From the NCBI GenBank assembly GCA_040954595.2, contig CM082593.2:10726001-10790000 (forward strand): a DNA stretch of 64,000 bases, in the 5' to 3' direction. Below the pieces are notes generated by a model. It saw nothing but the letters and a program-made list of their open reading frames with translations. It was not told the origin of the DNA and did not search any database. The translations under genes and the position numbers were made by a program. Source of the stretch: Balanoglossus misakiensis. Its lineage: Eukaryota > Hemichordata. Below are positions 37,780 through 49,380 of this stretch, piece by piece. The first letter of the stretch is position 1; every line of letters starts with the position of its first letter.

Positions 37780-38340
37780 CCTGACACTAATAAATTACCC
37801 AATGATTTTAAATTTCTTATTATTACACCCCAACTAATCATTATACCTTTGTAATATTAACACCGTTTATACACATCCCATAATGTTTATACCATCAAGT
37901 TAATACCATTTTATTATTATTATACCACCAAAACCATGTGTTACCCATTTTTTTTATTATTACACCATTGATGTTAACACCTTTATATATTATACCGGTA
38001 TTTACCCTCTGTACATGTACAGTTTTTATTTACCACGTGGCATTACTCATGTTTTTATAGTATTTTAATTACTTATCATACCCTTGAAACCATAATATTA
38101 TACCCTTGCAGACAGTTTTATTATAGTACCCTTGTGCACAATGTCTTATTAGTCATCATACACCAACCCTTCACCATTTCATTAGATTATACCATTTTTA
38201 TTAGCCTAACCTGTTTATACACCAACCCTTCACCATTCCGTTAGATTATACCATTTTTTATTACCCTAACATATTCATACACCAACCCTTTACCATTCCC
38301 TCAGATTAAACCATTTTTATTAGCCTAACCTATTGACAGC
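37780..38340. repeat. AT-rich degenerate repeats, ending in three ~60-bp units
   Basis: Loose repetition of 'ttataccattttattatta' and 'tacacc' words. At about 38158-38335 three units of roughly 60 bp share CACCAACCCTTCACCATT and TTTTTATTAGCCTAACCT. Confidence 0.8.
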
Positions 38341-38397
38341 ATCCCTCTGGTTTTGATATTGTTATCTGGTGCGGCGTTGTTGTAGATATTGATTAGA

Positions 38398-38481
38398 CTC
38401 CCTCCGGCGATGATAATACCAATGAACCTATTGAAAAAAAAGAATGAATATTATTAATTAGATCAGATCAACAAATCATGG
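38398..38481 (+). repeat. Left direct repeat flanking the 50-bp minisatellite
   Basis: The segment ACTCCCTCCGGCGATGATAA through AAAAGAATGAATATTATT recurs in diverged form at 39284-39370, on the far side of the minisatellite. Confidence 0.7.
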
Positions 38482-38514
38482 CGTCGTTCATCCCTCTGGT
38501 CACAGGAGCATCAT

Positions 38515-39278
38515 CTGGCGTCGTTACAGGTTTAAGTTCATCCCTCCAGTACAGTATAAGGTGGCGGCGTCGTTACAAGTATTAAGTTCATCTCTCCAGT
38601 ACAGTATTAGGTGGCGGCGTCGTTACAAGTATTAACTTCATCTCTCCAGTACAGTATTAGGTGGCGGCGTCGTTACAACTATTAACTTCATCTCTCCAGT
38701 ACAGTATTAGGTGGCGGCGTCGTTACAAGTTTAAGTTCATCCCTCCAGTACAGTATTAGGTGGCGGCGTCGTTACAAGTATTAACTTCATCTCTCCAGTA
38801 CAGTATTAGGTGGCGGCGTCGTTACAAGTATTAACTTCATCTCTCCAGTACAGTATTAGGTGGCGGCGTCGTTACAAGTATTAACTTCATCTCTCCAGTA
38901 CAGTATTAGGTGGCGGCGTCGTTACAAGTATTAACTTCATCTCTCCAGTACAGTATTAGGTGGCGGCGTCGTTACAAGTATTAACTTCATCTCTCCAGTA
39001 CAGTATTAGGTGGCGGCGTCGTTACAAGTATTAAGTTCATCTCTCCAGTACAGTATTAGGTGGCGGCGTCGTTACAAGTATTAACTTCATCACTCCAGTA
39101 CAGTATTAGGTGGCGGCGTCGTTACAAGTATTAACTTCATCTCTCCAGTACAGTATTAGGTGGCGGCGTCGTTACAAGTATTAACTTCATCTCTCCAGTA
39201 CAGTATTAGGTGGCGGCGTCGTTACAAGTTTAAGTTCATACCTCCAGTACAGTATTAGGTGGCGACGTCGTTACAAAT
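38515..39278. repeat. Minisatellite, 50-bp unit, about 15 copies
   Basis: The unit includes GGTGGCGGCGTCGTTACAAG, TATTAACTTCATCTCTCCAG and TACAGTATTA. Central copies are almost identical; outer copies differ (TTTAAGTTCATCCCTCC). The unit is richer in CG than the flanks. Confidence 0.95.
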
Positions 39279-39283
39279 ATTAC

Positions 39284-39370
39284 ACTCCCTCCAGCAGCAG
39301 TGTTACCAAAGAACCTAATGTAAAAAAAGAATGAAATTATTTTAATAATCTGATTAGGTCAAGTCATCAT
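39284..39370 (+). repeat. Right direct repeat flanking the minisatellite
   Basis: Counterpart of 38398-38481, with ACTCCCTCCAGCAGCAGTGT and AAAAAAAGAATGAAATTATT. The pair suggests that the minisatellite expanded inside a duplicated sequence. Confidence 0.7.
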
Positions 39371-39429
39371 ATTGATAAAGAAAACGACAAGAAGAAATCA
39401 TTTAAAAATTAACGCTGCCAGCACCATTG

Positions 39430-40010
39430 GTTGGGCCCAAACGGTTCCCATTGTTACCAGGGTATGCCAAGGCTGTATTCTGCTGTGAATACCAAGATAT
39501 ATGAAAGCTGGTCAAAGGTTACCCCAGGGTCATTGAAAATCGCAAAAAATAGCGTCAAGGACACTGTGGTCTCATTTAGTGATTACACTAGAAAAAGTCT
39601 ACACAGGAGTACAGACAGACAGACACACACATAGAGAGGCAATAAAATATGATGCCCCCCCCCAGCCCCGAAAACATCTTGATCTTATGTATGCTGGCCT
39701 GGTACAATAGACAAACCAGCCAATTAATGAAAATTTTATACAAATACAGAGCTCAAAGTTGCATTTTAGTGAGCCCAAAAGCAAATTAACTCAATGTTAC
39801 GACAAATTTTACTTTTGCCACTCAAAGTTTGCATCGGTGGGGTGGGATGGCAAGTACTCTTCCCTGATACAATAGACAAACCAGCCAATAAATGAAATGA
39901 GGTGAAGAATGAAGGTGAAGAATGAATAACTTTATTTGATTCCATTATCTAAACAAACACATCCAATTAACTTCCTACTCAAATTTCAAAGTAATCAGTC
40001 ATAGGTTTTG
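39430..40010. repeat. Interspersed repeat debris
   Basis: Contains (CAGA)n/(CACA)n near 39610-39632, a C-run near 39654 and two copies of GATACAATAGACAAACCAGCC-like text (about 39700 and 39868). No gene is seen. Confidence 0.5.
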
Positions 40011-40049
40011 TAAATCATCATGAGAAATCACCCTGAAACCAAATCAAAT

Positions 40050-40352
40050 CAAAAATCATATAAGCCTAGTCGGGCTCTGCGCTCCAGCTCAAGGAACCAG
40101 TTGTGTGTACCAAAGTACAGACTCAAAACATATGGTGGATGTGCCTTTTCCCTTGTCGCGCCACAACTTTGGAATTCTCTGCCATCTGACATTCAACAGG
40201 CTTCTAGTCTCAACATTTTCAAACAAAAACTCAAGACATTTCTATTTGTCAAAGCCTACGAACACTGATGTTATACTTTCAGCGCCTTTGGAAATAACAT
40301 TGTTATTGATTCTGGCGCTTTATAAATGTTTGTTTTGATTTGATTTGATTTG
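40050..40352 (+). mobile_element. 3' end of a CR1/L2-like non-LTR retrotransposon
   Basis: A frame from about 40062 encodes RALRSSSRNQLCVPKYRLKT then YGGCAFSLVAPQLWNSLPSD and IFKQKLKTFLFVKAYEH, ending at TGA (40266-40268). The VP..R...YG..AF...AP..WN.LP.......FK..LK..LF string is the standard C-terminus after the reverse transcriptase in this clade. A short 3' UTR ends in GGCGCTTTATAAATG and a TTTGA-type repeat (about 40330-40352), a common 3' tail. The element is strongly 5'-truncated, as expected from incomplete reverse transcription. Flanking text near 40010-40050 resembles 40722-40765, so it landed in a local repeat. Confidence 0.88.
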
Positions 40353-40359
40353 ATCCCCC

Positions 40360-40700
40360 AAAAATATACTATTCAATTCATCAAGTTGATTTGAAAAACA
40401 TACATGCAAATCTTACTTGAGCTACCCCTAACATGACTAACAAATTTTAAAGCAATGGAACAAGCGGTTTTAGAGAAAAAAAAATAATTAAACAAGGCTG
40501 AAATTGCTCCAAAATTATCAATATGCAAATTTTGCAACATTTCAACAAAAGTATTGTAACTCATATCACCTACATGAAGCTTCATACTAAATTTTTTTAC
40601 CACAAATGAGGAAAAAGGCAAAAAATGCATAAAATAGAACATTCAAACTATTAGTTAAAAAAATACAGGATTGTATGTGGTTGACATAAGGTACTTGCAT
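40360..40700 (+). repeat. Local interspersed repeat, copy 1
   Basis: Matches 41446-41850 over several hundred bases, beginning CCCCAAAAATATACTATTCA and sharing 'cttcatactaaattt' and 'aggactgtatgtggttgaca' segments. Confidence 0.85.
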
Positions 40701-41440
40701 ACCAATTGTCAAATCAATCTGTAAATTATCATGAGAACAAACCCTGAAACCTTCAAATCAAATTTCAAAGCAGTGGGGGTAAAGGGGGCACAGTACGATA
40801 TTTTACCCACAACTCTCCATGATTTGTATCATCGAGATTGTCCATTTAATTACTTTCTGTTTTAGATACTAACAATGATATGAAGTACATATAACTGTAT
40901 TAAGATTTATCTAGAAAAAGTATGTTGAGGAATTAGAGTGAAAATTTCAAAATCAAGATTTAAAAGCCATAGAAATCAAAGTATTCATTCATGTACGTCA
41001 AATGTCACACTTAGGAGGAAAGAAGCAATGACTAACTGAGGTGGCCAGTCTCTGTTGAAAGTTAACATGTAAATTTCCATTGTTCTGTCTATAGAAAAAA
41101 ATCAATATCGTTTTGTTTGATTAAACAAGTGTTTCAAGTGTCCCTGTTTTACTTCAAACTTTTTTGTATCGGCTGGCTATGCAATTGCTTATTTTATAAA
41201 ATTTGTATCTCCTCTTTCAATAATGCATGATTTTGTTTATCATTTGAAATGGTAATTGACAATAAGATTCGCCTTTAAAGCATGCTCTCAAAATTTGTAT
41301 TAGTGGTCTACAATTTTCTCTACACATGTGAACTTTGCCTGGTTTGACCGAGTAATCTCTGGTTGTACAAACCAGAGTGATTCATGGGATATTTCACGTA
41401 CTGTGGGGGGTTCTGAGAAGAGTTTTGACCAAAAATGGCA
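40700..41440. other. No gene seen
   Basis: AT-rich sequence between two copies of a repeat. No open frame with a recognisable domain, no RNA gene. Confidence 0.4.
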
Positions 41441-41445
41441 AAAAT

Positions 41446-41850
41446 CATCCCAAAAATATACTATTCAATTCATCAAGTTGATTTGAAAAACATACATGCA
41501 AATCTTACTTGGGCTACCCCTAATATGACTAACAAATTTCAAAGCAATGTAACAACCGGTTTAAAAAAAAAATTCAAAAACGGCCGAAATTGCTCCAAAA
41601 TTATGAATATGCAAATTTTGCAACATTTTAACAAAAGTATGCTAACTCATATCACCTATATGAAGCTTCATACTAAATTTCAAAGAAGTCGTCTCATCAA
41701 TTTTAGAAAAGTAGATGTTTTACCAAAAATGAGGAAAAAGGCAAAAAATGCATAAAAATAGAACATTCAAACTATTCAAAATACAGGACTGTATGTGGTT
41801 GACATAAGGTACTTGCATACCAATTGTCAAATCAATCTGACCAGTGGTTT
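41446..41850 (+). repeat. Local interspersed repeat, copy 2
   Basis: Second copy of the block at 40360. It includes an extra segment ('gaagtcgtctcatcaattt') absent from copy 1 and continues into 'cataaggtacttgcatacca', the start of the noncoding module that recurs up to 54.5 kb. Confidence 0.85.
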
Positions 41851-42181
41851 TGACCAATTTCAAATTTTCCCAGCTAATTTGCATTTATTTAACAATTTCA
41901 ACTGAATATGGCTGCCAGGTCAAATGACTGATTTGAATTTCAAGGTGCACACTCATTGGCAAGGACAACTGTGACAAATTCAAGAAGCATAGGTGTGGCA
42001 GGTTTTCAGAGCAAGGTGTAAAAAATATCCAGGGAATGGGGCCCAAGCTCCTAAAAACCCAGCACAATACCAATAGGGACTCATATTACTAACAAAGTGT
42101 AAGCCTGTAATAAGTCAAAAGCTGCACATCTTTTTACCACCTCGTGCCAGTACTAAGCAATAAGACTTTTTATATAGTTGT

Positions 42182-42922
42182 TTAAGGTGGCACTGCATGA
42201 AACCGTTGAGACTTTTTCAGAGGCCTATTTCTCATCAAAGACAAAGTTTAAACCCCCATAAACCATATATATTCTGGAAGCTGAGATTTTGAACTTTTGT
42301 TTGAGTTGCAAATATTATTGATCCCCGGAAATGGTGGCGATTTTGGGCGAAAAAACCCATTTTTTGATATTATGTCATGAAATTTAAAATAGGTAAAAAA
42401 GTTGACCATGCATCATGCATCTTAATATGTCATTCGAAACTAAAGTACACGTGCAAAAAAACGCTAATTTTGTTTTGCGTTATCTGCTTCCATTGAGGAG
42501 TAACAGCGTTTGAAAGTTAGATTTTCTGAAAATTTGATCAAATTCACGGTGAGTTGTATTGAATCAGAGTTTATTCCCGCCAGGGACACTTTATCGACAT
42601 ACAAAACTAGCGTTTTGTTGGATGGGTCATACACAATTCCCTGTCAAAATTTGAGCAAATTCGGCCAATGCAGGGCGAAGCTATTTTAGTCCGAAGTTGT
42701 CAAAAGCAGCGAAAATGCAAACCGAGAAAAACGGCCATTTGCATTGTTGACACCTATTTGTTAAGCTGTGAACTCATTCAGAAAAGTGCTATTTGGGGGT
42801 GATTGTGCACCATTTCCGCCAAGACGTATTAGTCAGGATGTGGGTGAGTATTAGGCCTACCGATTTATGTAAAAAAGTAAAATTTGGCAAAAATCACAAC
42901 TTTTCATGCAATGCCACCTTAA
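42182..42922. mobile_element. Non-autonomous DNA transposon, family D, 741 bp, TTAA-flanked
   Basis: TTAA at 42182-42185 and 42919-42922. Inverted ends GGTGGCACTGCATGAAA and TTTCATGCAATGCCACC. The interior has no transposase frame. TTAA targets are typical of the piggyBac superfamily; the assignment is inferred from the target site only. Confidence 0.88.
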
Positions 42923-44610
42923 TTGTCTCTGCTGATGCCAGAGATTGAAAAAGAATCCTACAAGTTAGGATTTTCAGAAACAATGATAGCTATTTCTATT
43001 ACTGTTTGTAAACAAAAATGTGATGTTCACCGCCTTGTTTTCAGAAAAGTATTTACATAAATGTTTTTCCATAGAGTTAACACAGACATTGGCAGCCATC
43101 TTGAATTTCAAAAACTGCAACAATATCTCCAATGCAACAAATCTGCAAATTGTACTATTTGACACCTGACTTAGGTCAAGGGGTTTCAGAGATGATGACT
43201 ACTCTTCAGACTCAGACAAAATAATAATGCAATATTCAGCGGAATTTCAAAAGCATTGACTAAGATCACCAAGGGACAATTCATACCAAAGATCAAAACA
43301 ATTAGACGTACCTATTTTAAAGATCATTATGAAAACTTTACAGATTCGGTTATAATGTAAATAAAAGTAGATCACCCCTGTGGACATGGCAATCAGACAT
43401 GCATATTCTGACAAGATTTTTTGTTTGTACAAAAAGGCAACTGTCTCCAAAATACAAAATTACAGATTATGTCATATACCTCAGGGAGATCAATACTAAA
43501 TTTCAGAGAAAATTTCCCCCCAAATATGCAAATTTCACCATATTTTGAAGAAACAACTTGTGTCATACCTAGAAACCTGCATAGTCAAAGTAATCTACGA
43601 GCTTAGCTTTTTTCTTCCAAAAACAGCAAAAAACTTGTTCCAAACTACAAATATGCAGAATTCAACACAATTTGAACACACATTACTTCGCCACCCCAAG
43701 AAACCTGCACACCAATTTTAAAAGCACTTGCGCCAGTGATTTCAGAAAAGAAAAATGTTGACAGACATAGGATGACTGAACATCTATCTACCTGTCAGAT
43801 AACTTTTGCAGTGCTGAGAGCAGAGCTAGAGATTGGTGTTGTCTTTTTACATTTTAAATCATCACACTTTGCTACTCAAAGCTACTATTCTGCTATGCTT
43901 GAGAAATGACTTGGGACCATTTTTGGCAAACAATAGTCACTAATCTTCCTCAGTTTATAGTACAATGTACCTACACTGTTTTAGTAATGTACTGAAAATG
44001 TTCAGACTATTTCTTGTGTCTGCATATGTCTTTAGTACAGAAGAATAATCTATCCGGTTGTCATTTCTCTGTTTATTCAGAAATAAACTAGTCTGGGTTG
44101 CAACAGTAAAAATTTTAAAATATTCATACCCTTTCTGAAGGATGTTCAAAACCAATACCTATGTGAAGCATTATATCAAATTTGCTGGGTAACTGTGGAT
44201 TTATAACTTTTGCTAATTACAGTGCTAACTCACACTGGATGATTCGACGGTAATTTTAGATTCATATGAAGATTGTTTACCAATAATGTTGAAAAATACA
44301 AACAAATGCATCAAAAATAGAAAATCAAAATTAGCTCAAAACATACAGGACTGTATGAGGTAGGCATAAGGTACTTGCATACCAATTTCCAAATCAATCT
44401 GACCAGCAGTTGTTGAATTTTGCGAGTTTTGACCAATTTCACATTTTCCAGCTAATTTGCATATATTTGGTAATGACATTTTCATGTTAACAAACTCCAA
44501 TCTACAGCCCAGCCTGCATCTGCACACCAAATATCGAGGTGATATGCACAACGGTTTTCAAGTTTTAGATGTGGACGGACATACAGACATACATCCATAC
44601 AAACAGACAG
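42923..44610. other. Noncoding repeat-derived sequence
   Basis: AT-rich, with scattered pieces of the module wording ('aaatatgcaaatttca', 'cttcatactaaattt'). No gene is supported. Confidence 0.45.
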
Positions 44611-44613
44611 ACA

Positions 44614-44798
44614 TACTGTAAAACACTTTATTTTCGCGAGCAATTAATTTTCGCCAAATACGCGAAAATAAAAAGTCGCGTAAATTGTTTTTGAAGATAA
44701 CGATGCAGTGAATGAAATAAGAGAACGCGAAAATTAATACTCGCGAAACAGTGGCCTCTCTCGATATCGCGAAAAATTTAACTCGCGAAAATACAGTA
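44614..44798. mobile_element. MITE family F (CACTTTATTTTCGCG subtype), copy 6
   Basis: Opens TACTGTAAAACACTTTATTT and ends ACTCGCGAAAATACAGTA. It is inserted in the CAGACATACA simple sequence of a module copy, so it is younger than that copy. Confidence 0.9.
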
Positions 44799-45224
44799 CA
44801 TCCATACATAAATACAGACGCAACTGATTCCATAAGGCCCATGGTACATACCATATGGGACCTAAAAACTGCAGAAGCTACACAAAACATTAATACTGAA
44901 AACATGGCAAACAGTTGTTGCTAACGGGGTTTTAAATCTCCCTTATAGATATTTTTGAACTCCCAATTTATGATTATTGACTGTTTGATTGATTAGATGT
45001 TGCACAAATGATAGTATTATCAAAGTAAATAATATCTGTGAGAAATTTCTTTTCATATTTATTTGAATATGGATAGGGTAAGATGGGGGTTAAACAAAAC
45101 TACATTTGTTCAAAAGTGGCAAAAACACAAATATGCAAAAATCACTATAATTGTACACCATCTTACTTAAATCACTACAAGGAACATTCCTGTCAAAGTT
45201 CAAAGCAATCTGACAAGCGCTTTC

Positions 45225-45843
45225 AGACACAGCGAATTTGATAACCATCTACAAATATATTTTTATTTTTTAAACAATTCTTTTACAACACCTTACTTGG
45301 GTTACCCCCCTAGGAATCTGCATTCTGAGCAAAAATTACAAAATTGCTCAAAATTATAAATATACCAATTTCACAACAATTTGCAATTTGAACAAAAACT
45401 ATGGCTTTCAGAAAGGAAGATTTTTCTTTACCAATAATGCAGTAAAAGACAAAACAATAAAAATAGAAAATTCATAATATTAGCTCAAAACAAAACATAC
45501 AGGACTGTATGGCATTTATTGACATTTATAAGAATATGGACAGGGTATGATAGGGGGGGGGGAATTATAAATTCCAAGGGGGTCATCAATTTTTTGTCAT
45601 AGCTTTTTGGGGCCATAGAAAAAATAACCTAAAAAGTAGGAAATCCTACGTCCCCCTAAGCTTTCATTCTGGCCAACAACTTTTTATGAAGGCTTCTGCA
45701 GTTGTTAAAAACAGATTGCCTGCTATGTTAGACTATCAATCTATAGAGGGGATGAAAAATGTCCTTTTGTCAAGTGTCTGGATTTTGATAACTTCAACAG
45801 GTAAAAATATATTTGTAGATGTTTATCAAATTCGCTATGTCTG
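45225..45843. mobile_element. Candidate element bounded by 42-bp inverted repeats
   Basis: AGACACAGCGAATTTGATAA plus about 22 bases at 45225-45268 recurs inverted at about 45801-45843. The matching place in copy B (near 53410) lacks this text, so it may be an insertion or a rearranged inverted duplication. Confidence 0.6.
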
Positions 45844-46260
45844 AAACAGTATGCTTGCAAATGTATTAATATAGTCAGATAATATGAATAGTGAAGATAG
45901 CAAAACAAACAGGTTTATGCTTATAGCCATAACTTCTATTAGTGATGTACATGTTGTACTTAGCAAATAATTGTTATGATCAACTTGGTTTTTATTGCAC
46001 AAGATCTTTTTATTGCATCCATGTTTCGTTTCATTCTGGATAATAGTCTGTCTAAATAAGTTAACAGGCTTGATGAGGGTTATTTTAAACAGTGTTCTCA
46101 AAAAACCTGCAATGTCATGCCCTATATTTATAAAGTTGAGGAGAGGTTGTATTCCTAGCAGGATGTTGAAATCATTGGAGGACAAACCCTGCCAGTACCA
46201 AAAGTTGCTGGGTGTTATAAATGTTTGAGTAACCCCCCCCCCCCCCTTCCCCAATAACAC
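45835..46260. other. Unassigned stretch with a 141-codon minus-strand frame
   Basis: The frame contains a hydrophobic tail (SINLFVLLSSLFILSDYI) and starts in a C-run (G-run on the minus strand). It matches no domain I know and lies in repeats, so I treat it as chance. Confidence 0.3.
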
Positions 46261-48083
46261 AATATATACTAAAACATTTTTACAACATCTTACTCAGTTT
46301 ACCCTTAGGAATATGCCTACCAAATCAATCTGGCATGCAGTTTTAAAGAAAAAAAAAATGACCAAAAGTGGCAAAAATTGCTCAAAATTAAAATATGCAA
46401 ATTTTTCAACAATTTGAACAAAACTTTGGTTACTCAGACAACCATTAGAAGCTTCATACTAAAATTCAAAGAATGAGGCCTATAACTTTAAGAAATGATG
46501 ATTTCTTTACCAATAATGTGGAATAATACAAAAAATGCATAAAAGATTTTTGGCATAAAAAATTAAAAATCGATCATATTAGCTCAAAACATACAGGACT
46601 GTTTGAGGTAGACATAAGGTACATGCATACTGATTTTCAAATGAATGTGACCAGTGGTTGTTGAGTTTGAGTTTTGACCAATTTCACATTTTCCTAGCTA
46701 ATTTGCATATTTTTGGCAATGACAGCTTCATTTGAACAAACTCCAATCTTCAGCCTGGCCTGCATCTACACACCAAATATCGAGGTCATATGCCCAGCGG
46801 TTTTCAAGTTTGTGATGTGGACGGACATACAGACATACATACATACATCCACCGATATCATAAGGTCCCATGGTAAAGCAAATGGGACCTTACAAAACTA
46901 TGATAACTCAGATCACCTATGAAGCTTCATACTAAATTTCAAATAAGTCAGCTGATCAATTCCAGAAAAGCAGATTTTCTACCGATAATGTGGAAAGAGA
47001 CAAAAAATACATAAAAAATCGAAAATTCACATTACCTCACAACATATAGAACTGTGTGAGGTTAACATAACTTACAGGAATACCAATTTTCAATTTTGAA
47101 AGCAATTTGCTCAGTAGTTGTCGAGTTCCCGAGTTTGGACGAATTTGACACTTTCCCAGCTAATTTGCATATTTTGGCAATGACAACTTCATTTTGACAA
47201 CTCCCACTTAATGCCCTGCCTGCATCTCCACACTAAATATCAAGGTCACATGCCAGTGGTTTCCAAGTGTTTGATATTGATAGACATACAGACAAACATC
47301 CATACAGACATCCATATATACAGGTGCAACTGATCCCATAAGGTCCCATGGTATAAATACATATACCTGCACCAAATGGGACCTAATAATTCTGATAAAA
47401 TGCCTACATAGTAAGTTTAAAAACCAATTGTACCTTCAACGTCCTTGGACAACAATGGCTAATATTACTTGCCAAGGGCGACTAGAATTTTGGGGGCCTG
47501 ATGCAATTCTGATACATGTACTTCATGATTTAGAGATATTGTGAAAATCCTGTCAACCGAATTACAGGGAAATCAGATTTTCCATGTAAAATCATATCAC
47601 CCAAAAATGTCAAGTGTCGAAAATAATTTTGAAACAAAAAGTCTACTCAAAATCATACCAAAATTTAAATTTTAAAGCAGTACGTTAGGCAAGCAATTTG
47701 AGAATGAAGAAACTTACAAAAAAATTATAAATTGAAAATAACTTACAAATGCCGTACACAAACTTACAATCACTACCATATTACTGTACAAGTTAAAAGG
47801 ACATTGTACCAGCAGAGACATTGCGATCGAGCAATCCCCAAGATATACATGACATGGTCTAATTACAAATATTGAATATGTAAAATAGGTACACAACACT
47901 TCCATTCTTTCAGTACAGTCAGCTGCTTGTTAACAATAGGCATGTAGCTATTTCATCAAATTTACAGCCCAAGTCATGCCTATACAATTCTCCCTTAAGC
48001 TACCCTAAGTGAGTGATGAAAATCTCATATGGTCGACAATTGATGGCCGATTTTTGCCATGTTAAAGAAATGGGAGTTCATAA

Positions 48084-48873
48084 GGCTGCATTCACAAACA
48101 CCTCTGGAGAGGGGGGGGGGGGGGCAGGAGAATTGAGCGGGGGGGGGGGGATTTGAAAAATTGAAGGTATGTAAGGGGGGATTTGAAATAATTTAGGGAC
48201 TGAAAGGGGGGACTTGAAAACTTTGACGACTAAATATTTATTTTGAGTCCACAAAAATGCAGTTTCGCGCCCTTTATTTTACACCCCCTCCCACACCCAC
48301 CCCCCTCCATTCATCAACACCTTTCAATCATTAACTGGTTTATCTAGTGTCCCATGTCAGGGGACTTGCCCCCACCCCATGATAACTTTGAGCGGCGACG
48401 GTTAAATTTATCCTCCCCAACATACTGGTAGTTGAGTTAATTTGCTTTTGCCGGGTTCATAAAAATGCAGCTTTGAGCTCTGTATTTTATAAAATTTTCT
48501 TACGTGGGAGGGGGACACCCCTTCCCACACCCACCCCCTTCAATTCCCGGTTTACAATGTCTCCCAACACAGAATACAAATACTTAAAAAATAAAAACCA
48601 TGTTCAGTTTTAATACCCACTGATGAGGGGAAACATCAGTTTCAAAGTCTTTTCATGGGAGCGCTGTTTTTCTTTTTTACAAGATAGATAAGTGATGTGT
48701 TTTGCTCTGTGAAAGAAAATGGGGGGGGGGGGGGATTTTAAAATTTTGGCAGTTCAGAAGGGGGTGGGGGATTTGAAAATATTTCGGGTTGTGTACAGGG
48801 GGGGGGCATGTGAAAATTAGCAGTAAAAAAATTGAATTCTCCCCCCCATCCAGAGGTGTTTGTGAATGGAGCC
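48084..48873. mobile_element. Non-autonomous DNA transposon, family E, 790 bp, TAA target duplication
   Basis: Inverted ends GGCTGCATTCACAAACACCT and AGGTGTTTGTGAATGGAGCC, each followed inward by CTGG/CCAG and long G or C runs. TAA flanks both sides (48081-48083 and 48874-48876). Copy B shows one TAA (55387-55389) and no element. A 3-bp TAA target is typical of PIF/Harbinger; the assignment is by target site only. Confidence 0.9.
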
Positions 48874-49307
48874 TAAGCTAAAGCTAAAGTGATAATGGGT
48901 CATAACAGACAAAATAACAAAATGTGAAAAACATTTAATGAGTTTAATATGCTAACTACGGAGACAGACATGTTTGACCAAAGCATGAAATACACAAAAT
49001 GTATCATTTCTTCCACCTCTTACTACAGTGGGTTGTAGACTTTTCGCCCAGAATGCAATGTGATTTGACCCCCTAGCGCAAAGTGAAAACCTATTTAAGG
49101 CAGCCAGAATTTTCTGCATAGTATGACGGAAACATTTGTAAAGTCATGGCTAGCGTGGGCTGGTAAGTTTATATGGGGCTCTCCATGATAACCAGTTGTG
49201 GCTTAATACCACCACCATAATTTTGAAAGGGCGACTTCACTATTTGATGGGAAAAGGTAGCCTTTACAAACAAGCTATGGAGCATGTATACAGCAAGTTG
49301 TGCTTAC

Positions 49308-49380
49308 CGGAAAGCGGTCTTGGATCAGGCCTAGGTATTCTCTTCCTCCTCCGGCATACGTTGAAATGCTGTGTTTAAGA
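49308..49380 (-). other. Candidate minus-strand mini-exon 1, copy A
   Basis: On the minus strand, TTTGATTCACAG precedes 73 nt and GTAAGC follows. One frame is open, encoding LKHSISTYAGGGREYLGLIQ then DRFP. The same 73 nt recur unchanged at 56043-56115. No protein match is known to me and there are no flanking exons; the polypyrimidine tract is weak. Confidence 0.3.

Larger units (their letters stand above)
44300..47390 (+). repeat. Noncoding module with terminal hairpin, three copies
   Basis: Each copy runs through 'acatacaggactgtatga', 'cataaggtacttgcatacca', 'ccagctaatttgcatatttt', GACGGACATACAGACATACA and ends in a hairpin pairing ATAAGGTCCCATGG with ATGGGACCTTA. Hairpin ends lie near 44830-44875, 46860-46895 and 47335-47390. 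Two more are in 53.3-54.6 kb. The order is fixed, so this is one repeat family, class unknown. Confidence 0.75.

Noticed and set aside
42182-42922. Transposase gene inside the TTAA element
   Set aside because: No open frame of useful length or DDE-like motif; it is non-autonomous.
45835-46260. 141-codon minus-strand frame with hydrophobic end
   Set aside because: It begins in a homopolymer run, lies in repeats, and has no recognisable family.
49300-49320. U1-like or spliced-leader RNA because of the GCTTACC text
   Set aside because: The rest of the sequence does not match U1, and no Sm site or stem pattern could be identified.
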